From: LLD-282 sp964395835
GTDB taxonomy: Bacteria; Pseudomonadota; Gammaproteobacteria; Berkiellales; Berkiellaceae
Assembly (NCBI GenBank): GCA_964395835.1
Contig: CAYNBJ010000003.1
Location: 1 to 64,000, forward strand
Direction of reading: 5' to 3'
DNA: 64,000 nt
Position 1 is the stretch's first letter; each line of letters begins with the position of its first letter. The notes under the pieces were generated by a model. That model was not told where the DNA came from, did not search any database, and was given only the letters and a program-made list of their open reading frames with translations. Shown here in pieces: positions 16,847-25,853 of this stretch. A program made the position numbers and the translations under genes.

Positions 16847-17296
16847 ATGGACAACATTAAAAATACTATTATGCAAGAAGTTAAAAATGCGATGAAAAGC
16901 GGCGATAAACCTCGACTCGCTGCTCTTCGTATGATGAGTGCGGCTTTTAAGCAGATAGAAGTTGATGAGCGCTGTGAGCTCGATAATGAGCGTTGCATAA
17001 AAATCCTTCAATCTATGAAGACTCAAAGATTAGATGCTGCTGCCCAATATGATGCAGCAGATCGCAAAGATCTCTCTGATCAAGAGCGCTATGAAATTAC
17101 TGTGATTTCTGATTTTCTGCCTGTGCCTTTTACTGCAGACGAGCTGAGTGCTTTAGTTCGTGAAGCGATTACAGCTACTGAAGCGAAGCAAGTCAGTGAT
17201 ATTTCTCGTATTATGGCGTATTTGGGAGATAAGATTCAAGGAAGAGCCTCATCTAAAGACGTGGGCGCTGTGATTAGAGCACAGCTAGCTTCTTAA
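16847..17296 (+). CDS. yqeY: GatB/YqeY domain protein
   Basis: A 149-residue stand-alone YqeY protein, related to the tRNA-binding tail domain of the GatB amidotransferase subunit. Family features are the N-terminal helices (MQEVKNAMKSGDKPRLAALR) and the C-terminal GRASSKDVGAVIRAQL. It commonly lies between rpsU and dnaG, exactly as here. Its exact role is not established; a tRNA-linked function is assumed from the domain. Confidence 0.9.
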   Translation: MDNIKNTIMQEVKNAMKSGDKPRLAALRMMSAAFKQIEVDERCELDNERCIKILQSMKTQRLDAAAQYDAADRKDLSDQERYEITVISDFLPVPFTADELSALVREAITATEAKQVSDISRIMAYLGDKIQGRASSKDVGAVIRAQLAS

Positions 17297-17309
17297 TTCA
17301 TCACTGCTT

Positions 17310-18899
17310 ATGGCCGATCGATCCCGTTTAGTAGAAGTTTTAAAAGATCGCATCAATATTATCGAGATCATCGGTTCTGTCGTGTCTCTGAAAAAAGCAG
17401 GCAAAGGCTATATTGGCCTTTGCCCTTTTCATAGAGAAAATACACCCTCATTTCATGTTTATGAGCAGCAAAAGCGTTTTTATTGCTATGGTTGTCAAAA
17501 GCAAGGAGATGCTTTTTCTTTTTTACAGTATTATCATAATCAATCTTTTGTTGATGTTTTAAAAGAATTAGCGCACCGCTATCACTTAGAATCTTTGCTA
17601 CAGCCATCTTCTACACATGAGACAAAACAATCTTATGAAAATTTAAAAACACTTTTAGAAAAGGCAACATTGTTTTATGTGCATGCGCTTGATCGCTTAC
17701 CGCTATCGCATCCAGCTAAACAGATGATCGCTCAAAGACAAATCAGAAAAGAAATTTTAGAATTATATCAAGTTGGTTGGTCAGATGGACAAGCTGATTT
17801 GCTGAAAGAGTTGGGCACGAATTACGATGACTTGGTTGCAAGCGGTCTCCTGTGTCAAAGTGAGCGCAATCTTTACTATCATCGTTTTGTGAAACGTATT
17901 GTTTTTCCTATTCGAACAGCCTATAAGCGACAAACTGTTGCGTTTGGTGGTCGTTCTGTCGATACGCAGGCAGATCAGAAATATCCCAAATATATTAATA
18001 CTGCTGAAACCGTACTATTCAAAAAAAGCGAATGTCTTTATGGATTAGATCTTGCTTTACAACATAAAAACTTTAAATCTTTTGTGATCGTAGAGGGTTA
18101 TTTTGATGTTTTGCAAATGGCGAATCACGGATTTTTTTGTGCCGTTGCACCAATGGGCACAGCTTTAGGCGCAGATCATGTACAGCTTTTATTGTCGCAT
18201 CACAGAGAATTGATTTTTTGTTTTGATGGAGATAGCGCGGGGCAAAAGGCCTCTTATAAGGCTTTAAGCTTAATTTTACCATTTTACAATCATAAACGAG
18301 TGTTTTCTTTTGTAATTTTGCCCGCTGCACACGACCCAGATTCGTTTTTACGTACGGAAGGACGTGAAAGTTTTGTGAATTTATTTCAAAAACGTGTTAA
18401 AATAGGTGAATATCTTTTCAAGTGTTTAGAACAGTTGTATCCTTCGTCAGATGTTGACTCTATAGTTCAATTCTCGAGTGCTGCCAAACAGCTGATTCGA
18501 ACTGTAGAAGACACCGATGCTCGAATGGTTTTAATGCAGATTCTTGAGCAACGTTTTAAAGAGAAAGAAAAAAAAGATTATTTCAAAAAGAAAACGCAAC
18601 CAGTTGCTTTGAAAAGTTTGAGTACAATTGATTGGATTTATGTCTTAGTCTGCGCCTATCCTCAATTAGAAAATCTTTTAGGGGAAGTGGAGCGAAAAAC
18701 TCTTTGCGAAATTGATCTGCAAAATCGTTTTGCGAGACTGTGGGATGTTCAGCAGGAAGAGAAAAGAAAAAATTTTAGGCTTACAGTTAAAAATCAATAT
18801 CAGGCTTTAATCGATTTAATGCCTTTAGACGCTGTAGAAACGGAGTTTTACGAGCAATTAAAAAAACTCGGGCTAATAACACCGAATACCACATTATAA
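17310..18899 (+). CDS. dnaG: DNA primase
   Basis: Makes RNA primers for the replication fork. The zinc-binding domain has CPFH near residue 38 and CYGC near 58. The catalytic core and TOPRIM domain follow (VEGYFDVLQM, then FCFDGDSAG). At 529 residues it is about 50 shorter than E. coli DnaG, mostly in the C-terminal helicase-binding part. The start has no clear Shine-Dalgarno site. It is 13 bases after yqeY and 13 before rpoD. Confidence 0.95.
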   Translation: MADRSRLVEVLKDRINIIEIIGSVVSLKKAGKGYIGLCPFHRENTPSFHVYEQQKRFYCYGCQKQGDAFSFLQYYHNQSFVDVLKELAHRYHLESLLQPSSTHETKQSYENLKTLLEKATLFYVHALDRLPLSHPAKQMIAQRQIRKEILELYQVGWSDGQADLLKELGTNYDDLVASGLLCQSERNLYYHRFVKRIVFPIRTAYKRQTVAFGGRSVDTQADQKYPKYINTAETVLFKKSECLYGLDLALQHKNFKSFVIVEGYFDVLQMANHGFFCAVAPMGTALGADHVQLLLSHHRELIFCFDGDSAGQKASYKALSLILPFYNHKRVFSFVILPAAHDPDSFLRTEGRESFVNLFQKRVKIGEYLFKCLEQLYPSSDVDSIVQFSSAAKQLIRTVEDTDARMVLMQILEQRFKEKEKKDYFKKKTQPVALKSLSTIDWIYVLVCAYPQLENLLGEVERKTLCEIDLQNRFARLWDVQQEEKRKNFRLTVKNQYQALIDLMPLDAVETEFYEQLKKLGLITPNTTL

Positions 18900-18912
18900 T
18901 GAGAGCAACTCT

Positions 18913-20871
18913 ATGAAACAGTTCGAAGAACAGAATTATGAATCTCAATTGCAGACATTAATTGCATTAGGGAAAGAGACCGGATATCTAACATATCGAC
19001 AAATTCATGATAATTTGCCGTATCAAATTAATGATCCGGCAGCCTTCGATGATGTGATTCATATTTTATCTGATCATGAAATTTCTCTTTATGAGCACTC
19101 TCCGGATGAGGAGCATGCTTTTGATTCAGAGCCGGATTTGGAGCCCAACGAATTGGCTGAAACGTTTGAGCACGATCCGAGTCATGCTGGAGCTGATAAT
19201 GTGCGCATTTATATGCGTGAAATGGGCATGGTGCACCTTTTAACTCGTAAAGGTGAAATCGATATTGCTAAGAGAATTGAGCAAGGCATGAAACAAGTTC
19301 TTGTTACAATTGCACAGAACGATCGTGTCATCGAAGAAGTTTTTATTTTGTATGCTCAATATACGGGTCCAGATTCTTATCTTGGCGACTTTGTTTCCGG
19401 CTTTTATGAGCCAATTCACTCTCAAGACGATCTCATTTCTGATGATAGCTTAGAGGGCGCGGATGAAGTGGTCGAGAATATTGATAAGCTTGTTGAAGAA
19501 GAGTTTGATATCGGCGACGATGCTTCCTTGATTTCCGGAAAAACAGAAGACGATCAAACAGATACCGAATCTTCAGACGAAGAGGAAGAAGACGGCGAAG
19601 ACGGCGAAGACGGCGAAGGCGGCGAAGGCGGTGTCAGTAAAGACACTGGATCTGATCTTGAAGATCATGGACCAGATCCTGTTTTAGTCAAAGAAAAAAT
19701 TGACAGTCTGCATCAGGCATGGCTTAAGAAAAAAGCGCAATATTCAGAAGAGTCCCAGCAGGCGCTTATTGCTGTCTTTTTAGAGTTCCGCTTTACGAAT
19801 CCTGTTTTGAATCGTTTAATTGGTTGTATTCGTGAACCATATGAGCAAATTCGTGATCAGGAAAGACAGTTTGTTAAATCTTTAATTCAGAAGAAATATC
19901 TTGCGCAGAAAAACATTCCTGAGTTTCTTGATTATCCAAGCTCCTATGAGGATTTCCTGAAACATTTACAGACTATAACAAAAAAGAAAGATCCAGATCT
20001 GGAAGTTTCCGCAGAATCATTTTTCAATAAGATTTCTTTGATTTCTAGAAACATTTATATGACACCTGCTGGGCTGAAAGCTGTTTTCAAAGAACTGGCC
20101 ACTGGTGAGGCGCAAGCGAAAAAGGCTAAAAAAGAAATGGTCGAGGCCAATCTACGACTTGTGATATCGATTGCGAAGAAGTATACGAATCGTGGTTTGC
20201 AGTTTTTAGATCTGATTCAAGAAGGGAATATCGGCTTAATGAAAGCGGTAGAGAAATTTGAATATCGCAGAGGATTCAAGTTTTCAACTTATGCGACTTG
20301 GTGGATTAAGCAGGCCATTACACGTTCTATTGCCGATCAGGGAAGAACGATTCGAATTCCTGTTCATATGAACGATACAATTAATAAACTCAATCGGATT
20401 AGTCGTCAATTGACACAAGAGCTTGGTCGGGAGCCGACTCCAGAAGAGCTTTCTAAAGATATGGATTTACCTGTCGATAAAATCAGAAAGGTGCTGAAAA
20501 TTTCCAAAGAACCTATATCGATGGAGACCCCAGTTGGAGATAATGGGGATGATGAATCTCATTTAGGAGAATTTATTGAAGATTCTCAAACTGAAGCACC
20601 AAGCGATTTAGCAATTAAGGAAGGTCTCAGGGAGTCTATGAGCCGTGTTTTGGATTCTTTGACACCACGAGAAGCGAAAGTGATTCGTATGAGATTTGGT
20701 ATTGGCATGAATACAGATCATACGCTTGAAGAAGTTGGAAAACAGTTTGATGTAACCAGAGAGCGTATACGACAAATAGAAGCGAAAGCTTTGAAAAAAT
20801 TACGCCATCCAACACGTGCCCAAGAAATTCGTGGATTTCTGGATGAAGAAGGGACACAGATTGAGGATTAA
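18913..20871 (+). CDS. rpoD: RNA polymerase primary sigma factor (sigma-70)
   Basis: Directs RNA polymerase to housekeeping promoters. Region 1.1 is at the N-terminus, region 1.2 begins near DNVRIYMREMGMVHLL, a long non-conserved region holds a very acidic low-complexity stretch at about residues 215-245, and regions 2 to 4 are textbook (QFLDLIQEGNIGLMKAV, FSTYATWWIKQAI, DVTRERIRQIEAKAL). 652 residues. The acidic stretch is encoded by a 9-base tandem repeat. The gene closes the rpsU-dnaG-rpoD block. Confidence 0.97.
   Translation: MKQFEEQNYESQLQTLIALGKETGYLTYRQIHDNLPYQINDPAAFDDVIHILSDHEISLYEHSPDEEHAFDSEPDLEPNELAETFEHDPSHAGADNVRIYMREMGMVHLLTRKGEIDIAKRIEQGMKQVLVTIAQNDRVIEEVFILYAQYTGPDSYLGDFVSGFYEPIHSQDDLISDDSLEGADEVVENIDKLVEEEFDIGDDASLISGKTEDDQTDTESSDEEEEDGEDGEDGEGGEGGVSKDTGSDLEDHGPDPVLVKEKIDSLHQAWLKKKAQYSEESQQALIAVFLEFRFTNPVLNRLIGCIREPYEQIRDQERQFVKSLIQKKYLAQKNIPEFLDYPSSYEDFLKHLQTITKKKDPDLEVSAESFFNKISLISRNIYMTPAGLKAVFKELATGEAQAKKAKKEMVEANLRLVISIAKKYTNRGLQFLDLIQEGNIGLMKAVEKFEYRRGFKFSTYATWWIKQAITRSIADQGRTIRIPVHMNDTINKLNRISRQLTQELGREPTPEELSKDMDLPVDKIRKVLKISKEPISMETPVGDNGDDESHLGEFIEDSQTEAPSDLAIKEGLRESMSRVLDSLTPREAKVIRMRFGIGMNTDHTLEEVGKQFDVTRERIRQIEAKALKKLRHPTRAQEIRGFLDEEGTQIED
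19591..19626 (+). repeat. 9-base tandem repeat inside rpoD
   Basis: Four consecutive units: GACGGCGAA three times, then GGCGGCGAA. They encode (Asp/Gly)-Gly-Glu repeats in the non-conserved acidic linker of sigma-70. Unit length is a multiple of three, so copy-number changes keep the frame. Confidence 0.9.
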
Positions 20872-20915
20872 ACACCAATCTGTTCAGTGTGATTAAACTA
20901 AGGGAGCCCAAGAGC

Positions 20916-21740
20916 ATGCAACATATTATCCGTTTTCTAAAAATGCATGTTCTTGGACAAGACTGCGTGGTCAGCGATCGTTTACAGCAGTCATTTTTTT
21001 TAGATTCTGTGATTATTCGTAATTTGGCTCAAAGGCGCAGCGGCATAGGTTTTGATCGTTTTGTTTTGATTGAGTCGCCTCTGAGTCCGCATAGTGATTT
21101 TGTTTTTTGTAGCTATAACTCTCAGGGTATAGCTCCTGGTTTTTGTCTCAATAGCGCGCGGACTGTGATGCATTACGTGCACGATGCGGGTTTGATTAAA
21201 AAAAAGACTTTAGAGATTTATGATTCAGTCAATAAAATTTCTGTTACCGCTGATCGCCTTGTTGGAAGCGTGTCGCGTTTAAATATTTCTGTTGAGAAAG
21301 CCCCTTATCTGAAAAAATCTTTTTCGGGATTAGATTATTTTGAAATGTCATTATATGGTCAAACATATCTTCTTCTGCATGGTTATCGTGAGATGGGGAA
21401 ATCAAACGCCATCGATGATGAAATGAAGAAAAAAATCCGTGCTCTAGTCGCTATGGAAGCATTTTCATCTGCTATCGTTCTTGTGATTTATGAAGAAAAT
21501 GAAGGGTTGCGTATTGATTGTTTCGATTCTCATTTAGGGCGGCTCCCGCTGACAGCGAATATGGCCGTAGCTGTTTATCGTTATCATACTGAAAAGAAGG
21601 TGACAACAATGCTGCGCCTTTATGGGCCGTATGGCTATTTTATTGTATCTTCACCTCCAGATAGTATGACATTGACAATTACCGCCCCTATCGCACGTGT
21701 TTATCAAGGCGAATTTTTACTGAAATATGCCAATTCATAA
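20916..21740 (+). CDS. dapF: degenerate diaminopimelate epimerase-like protein
   Basis: Homologous over its full 274 residues to DapF, which interconverts LL- and meso-diaminopimelate with two cysteines. The start at 20916 gives the typical N-terminus (RFLKMHVLGQDCVV, compare KMHGLGNDFVV) and has AAGAG just upstream; a longer frame from 20889 does not fit. The first catalytic cysteine is kept (GFCLNSAR, Cys77). The second is lost: the segment equivalent to ACGSGAC reads PLTANM, with Leu at the cysteine position. The substrate-binding MGNPH motif reads MGKSN. It therefore should not be an ordinary epimerase and may be decaying or have another role. The frame is open throughout. Confidence 0.72.
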   Translation: MQHIIRFLKMHVLGQDCVVSDRLQQSFFLDSVIIRNLAQRRSGIGFDRFVLIESPLSPHSDFVFCSYNSQGIAPGFCLNSARTVMHYVHDAGLIKKKTLEIYDSVNKISVTADRLVGSVSRLNISVEKAPYLKKSFSGLDYFEMSLYGQTYLLLHGYREMGKSNAIDDEMKKKIRALVAMEAFSSAIVLVIYEENEGLRIDCFDSHLGRLPLTANMAVAVYRYHTEKKVTTMLRLYGPYGYFIVSSPPDSMTLTITAPIARVYQGEFLLKYANS

Positions 21741-21784
21741 AATTTCCGATTTTACGGAGATCGGTTCGAATGTTAGGAGACAGA

Positions 21785-22144
21785 ATGTGGGTTAAATCTA
21801 TGATTTTTTCGATGCTGTTTTTGGCGCTTTTGATAGAAAGACTCTTTCATCTTCCACTGTGTTTAGGGTGCCGTGCTGTTCAGTTTTTGTTTTTTCTGAG
21901 TCTCTTTTTAAAAAACATCAGATCTATTCGGGTAGCGTTATCATTCAGTTTCATGATAGAGATTTACATGCTCTTTTTTTCTCTCACTACCGAAAGTTGT
22001 GGTATCGATATCCACGGCATGGTGGCACAGACTTGTGGCAACGATCTGCGAGTAGGTCCTTTATCGATTTTACAGTGGAGCTTGATTATCACAGGCATGC
22101 TGTTTATTCAAACTTTTTCTAAGAAAAAGCCCCTTAATCCTTAG
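21785..22144 (+). CDS. small four-cysteine membrane protein, DsbB-like
   Basis: 119 residues with about four membrane helices. A CLGC pair sits at the end of the first helix and a second cysteine pair lies in a short extramembrane loop (ESCG to QTCG), followed by a helix starting near LSILQW. This cysteine layout and topology resemble DsbB, which re-oxidises DsbA by passing electrons to quinone, but the protein is about 55 residues shorter than E. coli DsbB. The start at 21785 has AGGAG six bases upstream and is preferred to 21770. LptD in this window has conserved cysteines that would need such a pathway. Similarity is weak, so the call is tentative. Confidence 0.45.
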   Translation: MWVKSMIFSMLFLALLIERLFHLPLCLGCRAVQFLFFLSLFLKNIRSIRVALSFSFMIEIYMLFFSLTTESCGIDIHGMVAQTCGNDLRVGPLSILQWSLIITGMLFIQTFSKKKPLNP

Positions 22145-22156
22145 GGGCTTTTTTTT
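22126..22156 (+). terminator. intrinsic terminator overlapping the DsbB-like stop codon
   Basis: A 9-bp stem AAAGCCCCT/AGGGGCTTT (22126-22134 with 22143-22151) and a run of eight T (22149-22156). The stop codon of the preceding gene (22142-22144) lies inside the hairpin, so the last codons of the gene double as terminator. Confidence 0.88.
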
Positions 22157-22247
22157 AGCATTCTCAGAGAGAAAATCCATCTGCTCTCATCAAAGAGAAG
22201 TGGGTTCAGACTAGATGACTCTGCTTCAGAAGTCAAGAAGTGTGATT

Positions 22248-23606
22248 TTATACAAACTCAACCTGCTCAATGGCTGTATTAGCACGCAAAGATGTGTTTT
22301 GATTTTTTTTATCTAAAATCTTTTTCGCGTAAATCCAAGCTGTAGCGACTTTTTCGGCTGCGTTATGCAGTTGATCTAAAGTATGGGCTTGAGATAAAAA
22401 GCAGGCTTCAAACATTGATGGCGGCCAATAGATATCTTCTTTTAGCAATTCTTTGAAAAATAACTGGAAATGTTCAAGAGATTGTTGTTTGACATCTGAA
22501 AAATTTGAAGGTGCTACATCAGTTTGATATAAAGAAAACATTCCAGCATAAGCATAGTATGAGTGTGGTATATGATGCTGCTTGAGGATAGTAGAAAATC
22601 TACGACAAAAATATTCTGTTTTTTCTTGCAGTTCGGTGTAAAAAGATTTTTTTTCTAGCAGTTCTAAAGTTGTGATGCCTGCCTGGACAGCAATAGGGTT
22701 TCCAGAGAGTGTGCCCGCGTGATAGACAGGGCCAAGAGGTGCTAATAAGTCGAGATACTCTTTTTTTCCGCCTATGACTGCAAGGGGCATGCCGCCTCCT
22801 ACAATTTTACCTAAGACATACAAGTCAGGGTCCAGTTGCGGATAAAGTTCGGACGCGCCTCCTTTTGCTACACGAAAGCCGGTCATCACTTCATCAACAA
22901 TACACAGCGCCCCATGCTTTTTGCATAAATTTTGAATTGTTTGTATAAAAAGCTCTGTCGATGGGATACAACCCATATTTCCAGCAATCGGTTCAAAGAT
23001 GACACCAGCAATTTCAGGCCCATATTGTTCAAAATGATTGATGAGTGCTGAGTGATCGTTAAAAGGTAGGATATGGGTTTCTTGGGATACTTCAGGAAGG
23101 ATACCATCTGATGTCAGTGCTTGTGACATGCTTGCGCCGGCAGAGCCGATTTTTACGAGCAAAGAATCGCTATGACCGTGATAACAGCCTTCAAATTTAA
23201 TAATTGCTTTGCGTCTTGTGGCTGCACGTGCGATACGAATCGCTGTCATGGCAGCTTCTGTCCCAGAGCTCGTGAAACGCATTTTTTCCATTTTTGGAAA
23301 AAATTTCTGTATCAATTCAGCAAGACTCGTTTCTTTTTTGGTAGGTGCTCCAAAAGAAAGTCCTTTTTTTGCTGTTTCTATGACACTATTGATAATTTTA
23401 GGATGAGCGTGCCCATGAATCATGGGTCCCCAGGAGCCTACAAAATCCAACAGGCAGCGATTTTTTTCATCAATAACAAAGCTTTTATAAGCTGATCGAA
23501 TAAATAAAGGATGCTTTTGTCCGGCATCTAAAAAAGAGCGCACAGGGGAATTGACTCCGCCTGGAAAAATCGCAGAGGATTGAGCGTATAGTTCACTGTG
23601 TTCCAT
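22248..23606 (-). CDS. hemL: glutamate-1-semialdehyde 2,1-aminomutase
   Basis: A PLP enzyme that turns glutamate-1-semialdehyde into 5-aminolevulinate, the last step of the C5 route to haem. 452 residues; family marks include FPGGVNSPVRSF at the N-terminus, FEGCYHGHSDSLLVK, DEVMTGFRV, and the PLP-lysine segment LGKIVGGGMP. It is a single gene on the minus strand; hemC and hemD lie in a separate plus-strand group at 33226-34790. The C-terminus is extended by a Lys/Asn-rich tail of about 20 residues. Confidence 0.95.
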   Translation of the reverse strand: MEHSELYAQSSAIFPGGVNSPVRSFLDAGQKHPLFIRSAYKSFVIDEKNRCLLDFVGSWGPMIHGHAHPKIINSVIETAKKGLSFGAPTKKETSLAELIQKFFPKMEKMRFTSSGTEAAMTAIRIARAATRRKAIIKFEGCYHGHSDSLLVKIGSAGASMSQALTSDGILPEVSQETHILPFNDHSALINHFEQYGPEIAGVIFEPIAGNMGCIPSTELFIQTIQNLCKKHGALCIVDEVMTGFRVAKGGASELYPQLDPDLYVLGKIVGGGMPLAVIGGKKEYLDLLAPLGPVYHAGTLSGNPIAVQAGITTLELLEKKSFYTELQEKTEYFCRRFSTILKQHHIPHSYYAYAGMFSLYQTDVAPSNFSDVKQQSLEHFQLFFKELLKEDIYWPPSMFEACFLSQAHTLDQLHNAAEKVATAWIYAKKILDKKNQNTSLRANTAIEQVEFV

Positions 23607-23696
23607 AATACAATCTCGAATTTTTATTAATCTTTTTTCATTGTAACATCACGCAAATATAATAAGAAGTTTTAGAATCTTTTGGTAATAGATAAA

Positions 23697-23725
23697 TTGC
23701 AAAAGAACTGTTAGATTTTTATACA
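23697..23725 (+). promoter_or_regulatory. candidate promoter for lptD
   Basis: TTGCAA at 23697-23702 and TATACA at 23720-23725 with the ideal 17-base spacer, 26 bases upstream of the lptD start. Both boxes match consensus at four of six positions. Confidence 0.4.
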
Positions 23726-23750
23726 TATCTAAAAAATAGGATATCTGACC

Positions 23751-25832
23751 ATGCTGCATCTTCGTTGGTATATCGTCCTGTCTTTTTTAGGCCCAGCTTT
23801 TGTCTTAGCCTTTCAGCATATTCAGTGGGAATGTGGAGAGAATAAGTCATGTGTGGGTGAGTGGTCTGGACTTGATGCTTTTCATAGTTCTCAGAAGAAT
23901 TATACGTTAAGTATAAAAAAACAGCGCTTTCATTTGAAATTGAAAGAAATGCAGGGAGAAGATTTTCTTTTAGAAAGTGAGCACTTTTTTTTGAGTGCCC
24001 CAAGCGCTTTGTTTCTCTATGATTCAAATGATAGGGCTTGGACTTTCCCAGAAGGTCTTGTTGGGAAATTTGAAAATTTCTATTGGGAAGCAGATCAAGC
24101 ATTGTATTTTCAGAAAAGTCATACAGTTGTAGCACAAGATGTCCAGGTTCTTCTTGTGACAACGGGTTTTGTTGGTCAGGCAGAAGATTTAGAATATAGT
24201 GAGGATAGGATTTTTTTAAAAAATATTGAAATTTCTCAGTGTTCTCAAAAAAATCCCTCTTGGTCTTTAAAAGCAGAGTCTTTACTTTATACGGGTGATG
24301 ATGATCTTTTAGTGATTCGTTCTCCAAAAATATTTTTTTATGATTATCAAATTTTATCATTTGAAGAATTTCGTTTTGAAAAAAATCAAGCGAGACACGC
24401 ACTCAGAGGTGTCCCGTCTTTTTCTTTAGCTACAGGGAGCGGTTTAACCTTAAAAAACCCTAGACTGTGGACTTATGATGATCATAAAATTGAAATCACT
24501 CCCCAGATCAACTCAAAAAATGGAATCGGAGCTGATTTAAAAATAGAAAAAAACAATTTTTTTGCTGAGGGTTTTGTGCAATTTGGGATTTTTTCTGATC
24601 ATCAGCCATTATCTTGGTTAGCGAAAACTGCGTATAGTGAAAAAACTGGAAGAGTGTATTTTGGCTATGATGCAGCTCTTGTGAGCGATGATCAGTTTTA
24701 TTATCGCTATCCCTTTCTAGTGAGTTTTTGGAGAGATCGTTATTTACCGTCTCGTGCCTGGATCGATCAAAAAACAGATTATGGACAATTTAGAATTTTT
24801 TCTGAAAAACTCCAAAGAACAGCACAGTCTAAAAATACAGATACGCAAGTGAGCGAATATCTTTTTCAGGCTCAATGGACAAGCAATCACAAAGGAAGCC
24901 AAAGTGCAGGATTTGATGTGATTCATCGTGACGATGATGAAATTTATCATCGAGTCAAAACTTGCAATAGCTGGTTTCTTGGAAATCAAATTGATTTTTC
25001 TCATGGATTTTCATTTTATACACGCGAACAGGCTTTTAACGGCTTTATGCATGCTCATGTTCCATTATATTCTTTGAGTACTCCTATAGGGGACTATCAT
25101 TGGTTTTATGTCGGACAAAAATCTTTAAGATATGGGCCTCAGCTCGGCCTGGATGTGATTGCGCAGCCTATCACAAGAGATTTTTTATATAATGCGCATA
25201 AACATCATGGTTTGGATTGGAGCGATGATGCACATTGGGTGGTGAGTCAGTGGAATATTGCAACAAACTCTATTTTTGATATTGAAACTGCTATTGCATG
25301 GACCTGGTTCTCTATCGATCCTCCTTGGGAAGCTCCTAATCAGCCTTATTTGACACCATTTAGAGATGATGACGTTTTCTCGCCTTTCTCCTTGAGGATT
25401 TTTAATGCAGCAGTGGATTTTGCGACCTTAATTGATTTTAAACGTTCAGAAATTGTTTACTTTGCTGCGAGTGCACCTGTTTATCGTGATAGTGAGCAAA
25501 GTGTTTTAGTGACGTCTTTATATCATAAGTATTATCCATCGAATGCTTTGTCAACAGATGTTTCAAAGGTTGCTCAGATTCAGTTCGGATATAGTTATCG
25601 TCCGCCACAATCTTGGTTTTTTGAGAGCTCTCAGCGTTATGATTTGATACAAATGCAACTAGAAGAGGCAGATTTAAGCTTTGGGTATGAGGATTGCTGC
25701 TGGTTAGCTCGATGGCAGATAGATGCATCAAAGCAATATAATCCAGAAAATGGACAAATTGAATGGCGCTATAAAGCAGGGATGCAATTTGAGTTTAAAT
25801 CTTCAGGATTATACAGAGCAGCTGGAACCTAA
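23751..25832 (+). CDS. lptD: LPS-assembly protein LptD
   Basis: The outer-membrane beta-barrel that, with LptE, inserts lipopolysaccharide into the outer leaflet. 693 residues with a signal peptide (hydrophobic stretch ending near residue 20). The N-terminal OstA-type domain is followed by ISQCSQKNPSWSLKAESL, matching the family's CxxxxPxWxLxA segment, and then a barrel rich in alternating aromatic residues. The cysteines are conserved in pattern: early cysteines (WECG...SC), one near 165, and an adjacent CC pair near the C-terminus (EDCCWLARW), as needed for LptD disulfides. In relatives lptD adjoins surA; here surA lies about 3 kb away in the opposite direction. Confidence 0.88.
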   Translation: MLHLRWYIVLSFLGPAFVLAFQHIQWECGENKSCVGEWSGLDAFHSSQKNYTLSIKKQRFHLKLKEMQGEDFLLESEHFFLSAPSALFLYDSNDRAWTFPEGLVGKFENFYWEADQALYFQKSHTVVAQDVQVLLVTTGFVGQAEDLEYSEDRIFLKNIEISQCSQKNPSWSLKAESLLYTGDDDLLVIRSPKIFFYDYQILSFEEFRFEKNQARHALRGVPSFSLATGSGLTLKNPRLWTYDDHKIEITPQINSKNGIGADLKIEKNNFFAEGFVQFGIFSDHQPLSWLAKTAYSEKTGRVYFGYDAALVSDDQFYYRYPFLVSFWRDRYLPSRAWIDQKTDYGQFRIFSEKLQRTAQSKNTDTQVSEYLFQAQWTSNHKGSQSAGFDVIHRDDDEIYHRVKTCNSWFLGNQIDFSHGFSFYTREQAFNGFMHAHVPLYSLSTPIGDYHWFYVGQKSLRYGPQLGLDVIAQPITRDFLYNAHKHHGLDWSDDAHWVVSQWNIATNSIFDIETAIAWTWFSIDPPWEAPNQPYLTPFRDDDVFSPFSLRIFNAAVDFATLIDFKRSEIVYFAASAPVYRDSEQSVLVTSLYHKYYPSNALSTDVSKVAQIQFGYSYRPPQSWFFESSQRYDLIQMQLEEADLSFGYEDCCWLARWQIDASKQYNPENGQIEWRYKAGMQFEFKSSGLYRAAGT

Positions 25833-25849
25833 GGCTTCAGCTGCTGGAT
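25817..25849. terminator. possible bidirectional terminator between lptD and ppa
   Basis: AGCAGCTG at 25817-25824 pairs perfectly with CAGCTGCT at 25838-25845, with a 13-base loop, followed by GGATTTT. It overlaps the end of lptD and lies just before the convergent ppa stop. Confidence 0.4.
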
Positions 25850-25853
25850 TTTA

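Noticed and set aside
18872..18900. A perfect TATAAT just before rpoD as an internal promoter
   Set aside because: It coincides with the end of dnaG and its stop codon, and no acceptable -35 box lies 16-18 bases upstream.
23719..24402. A 227-codon minus-strand frame antisense to lptD
   Set aside because: lptD has the signal peptide, cysteine pattern and family motifs; the antisense frame has no recognisable motif or supporting context.
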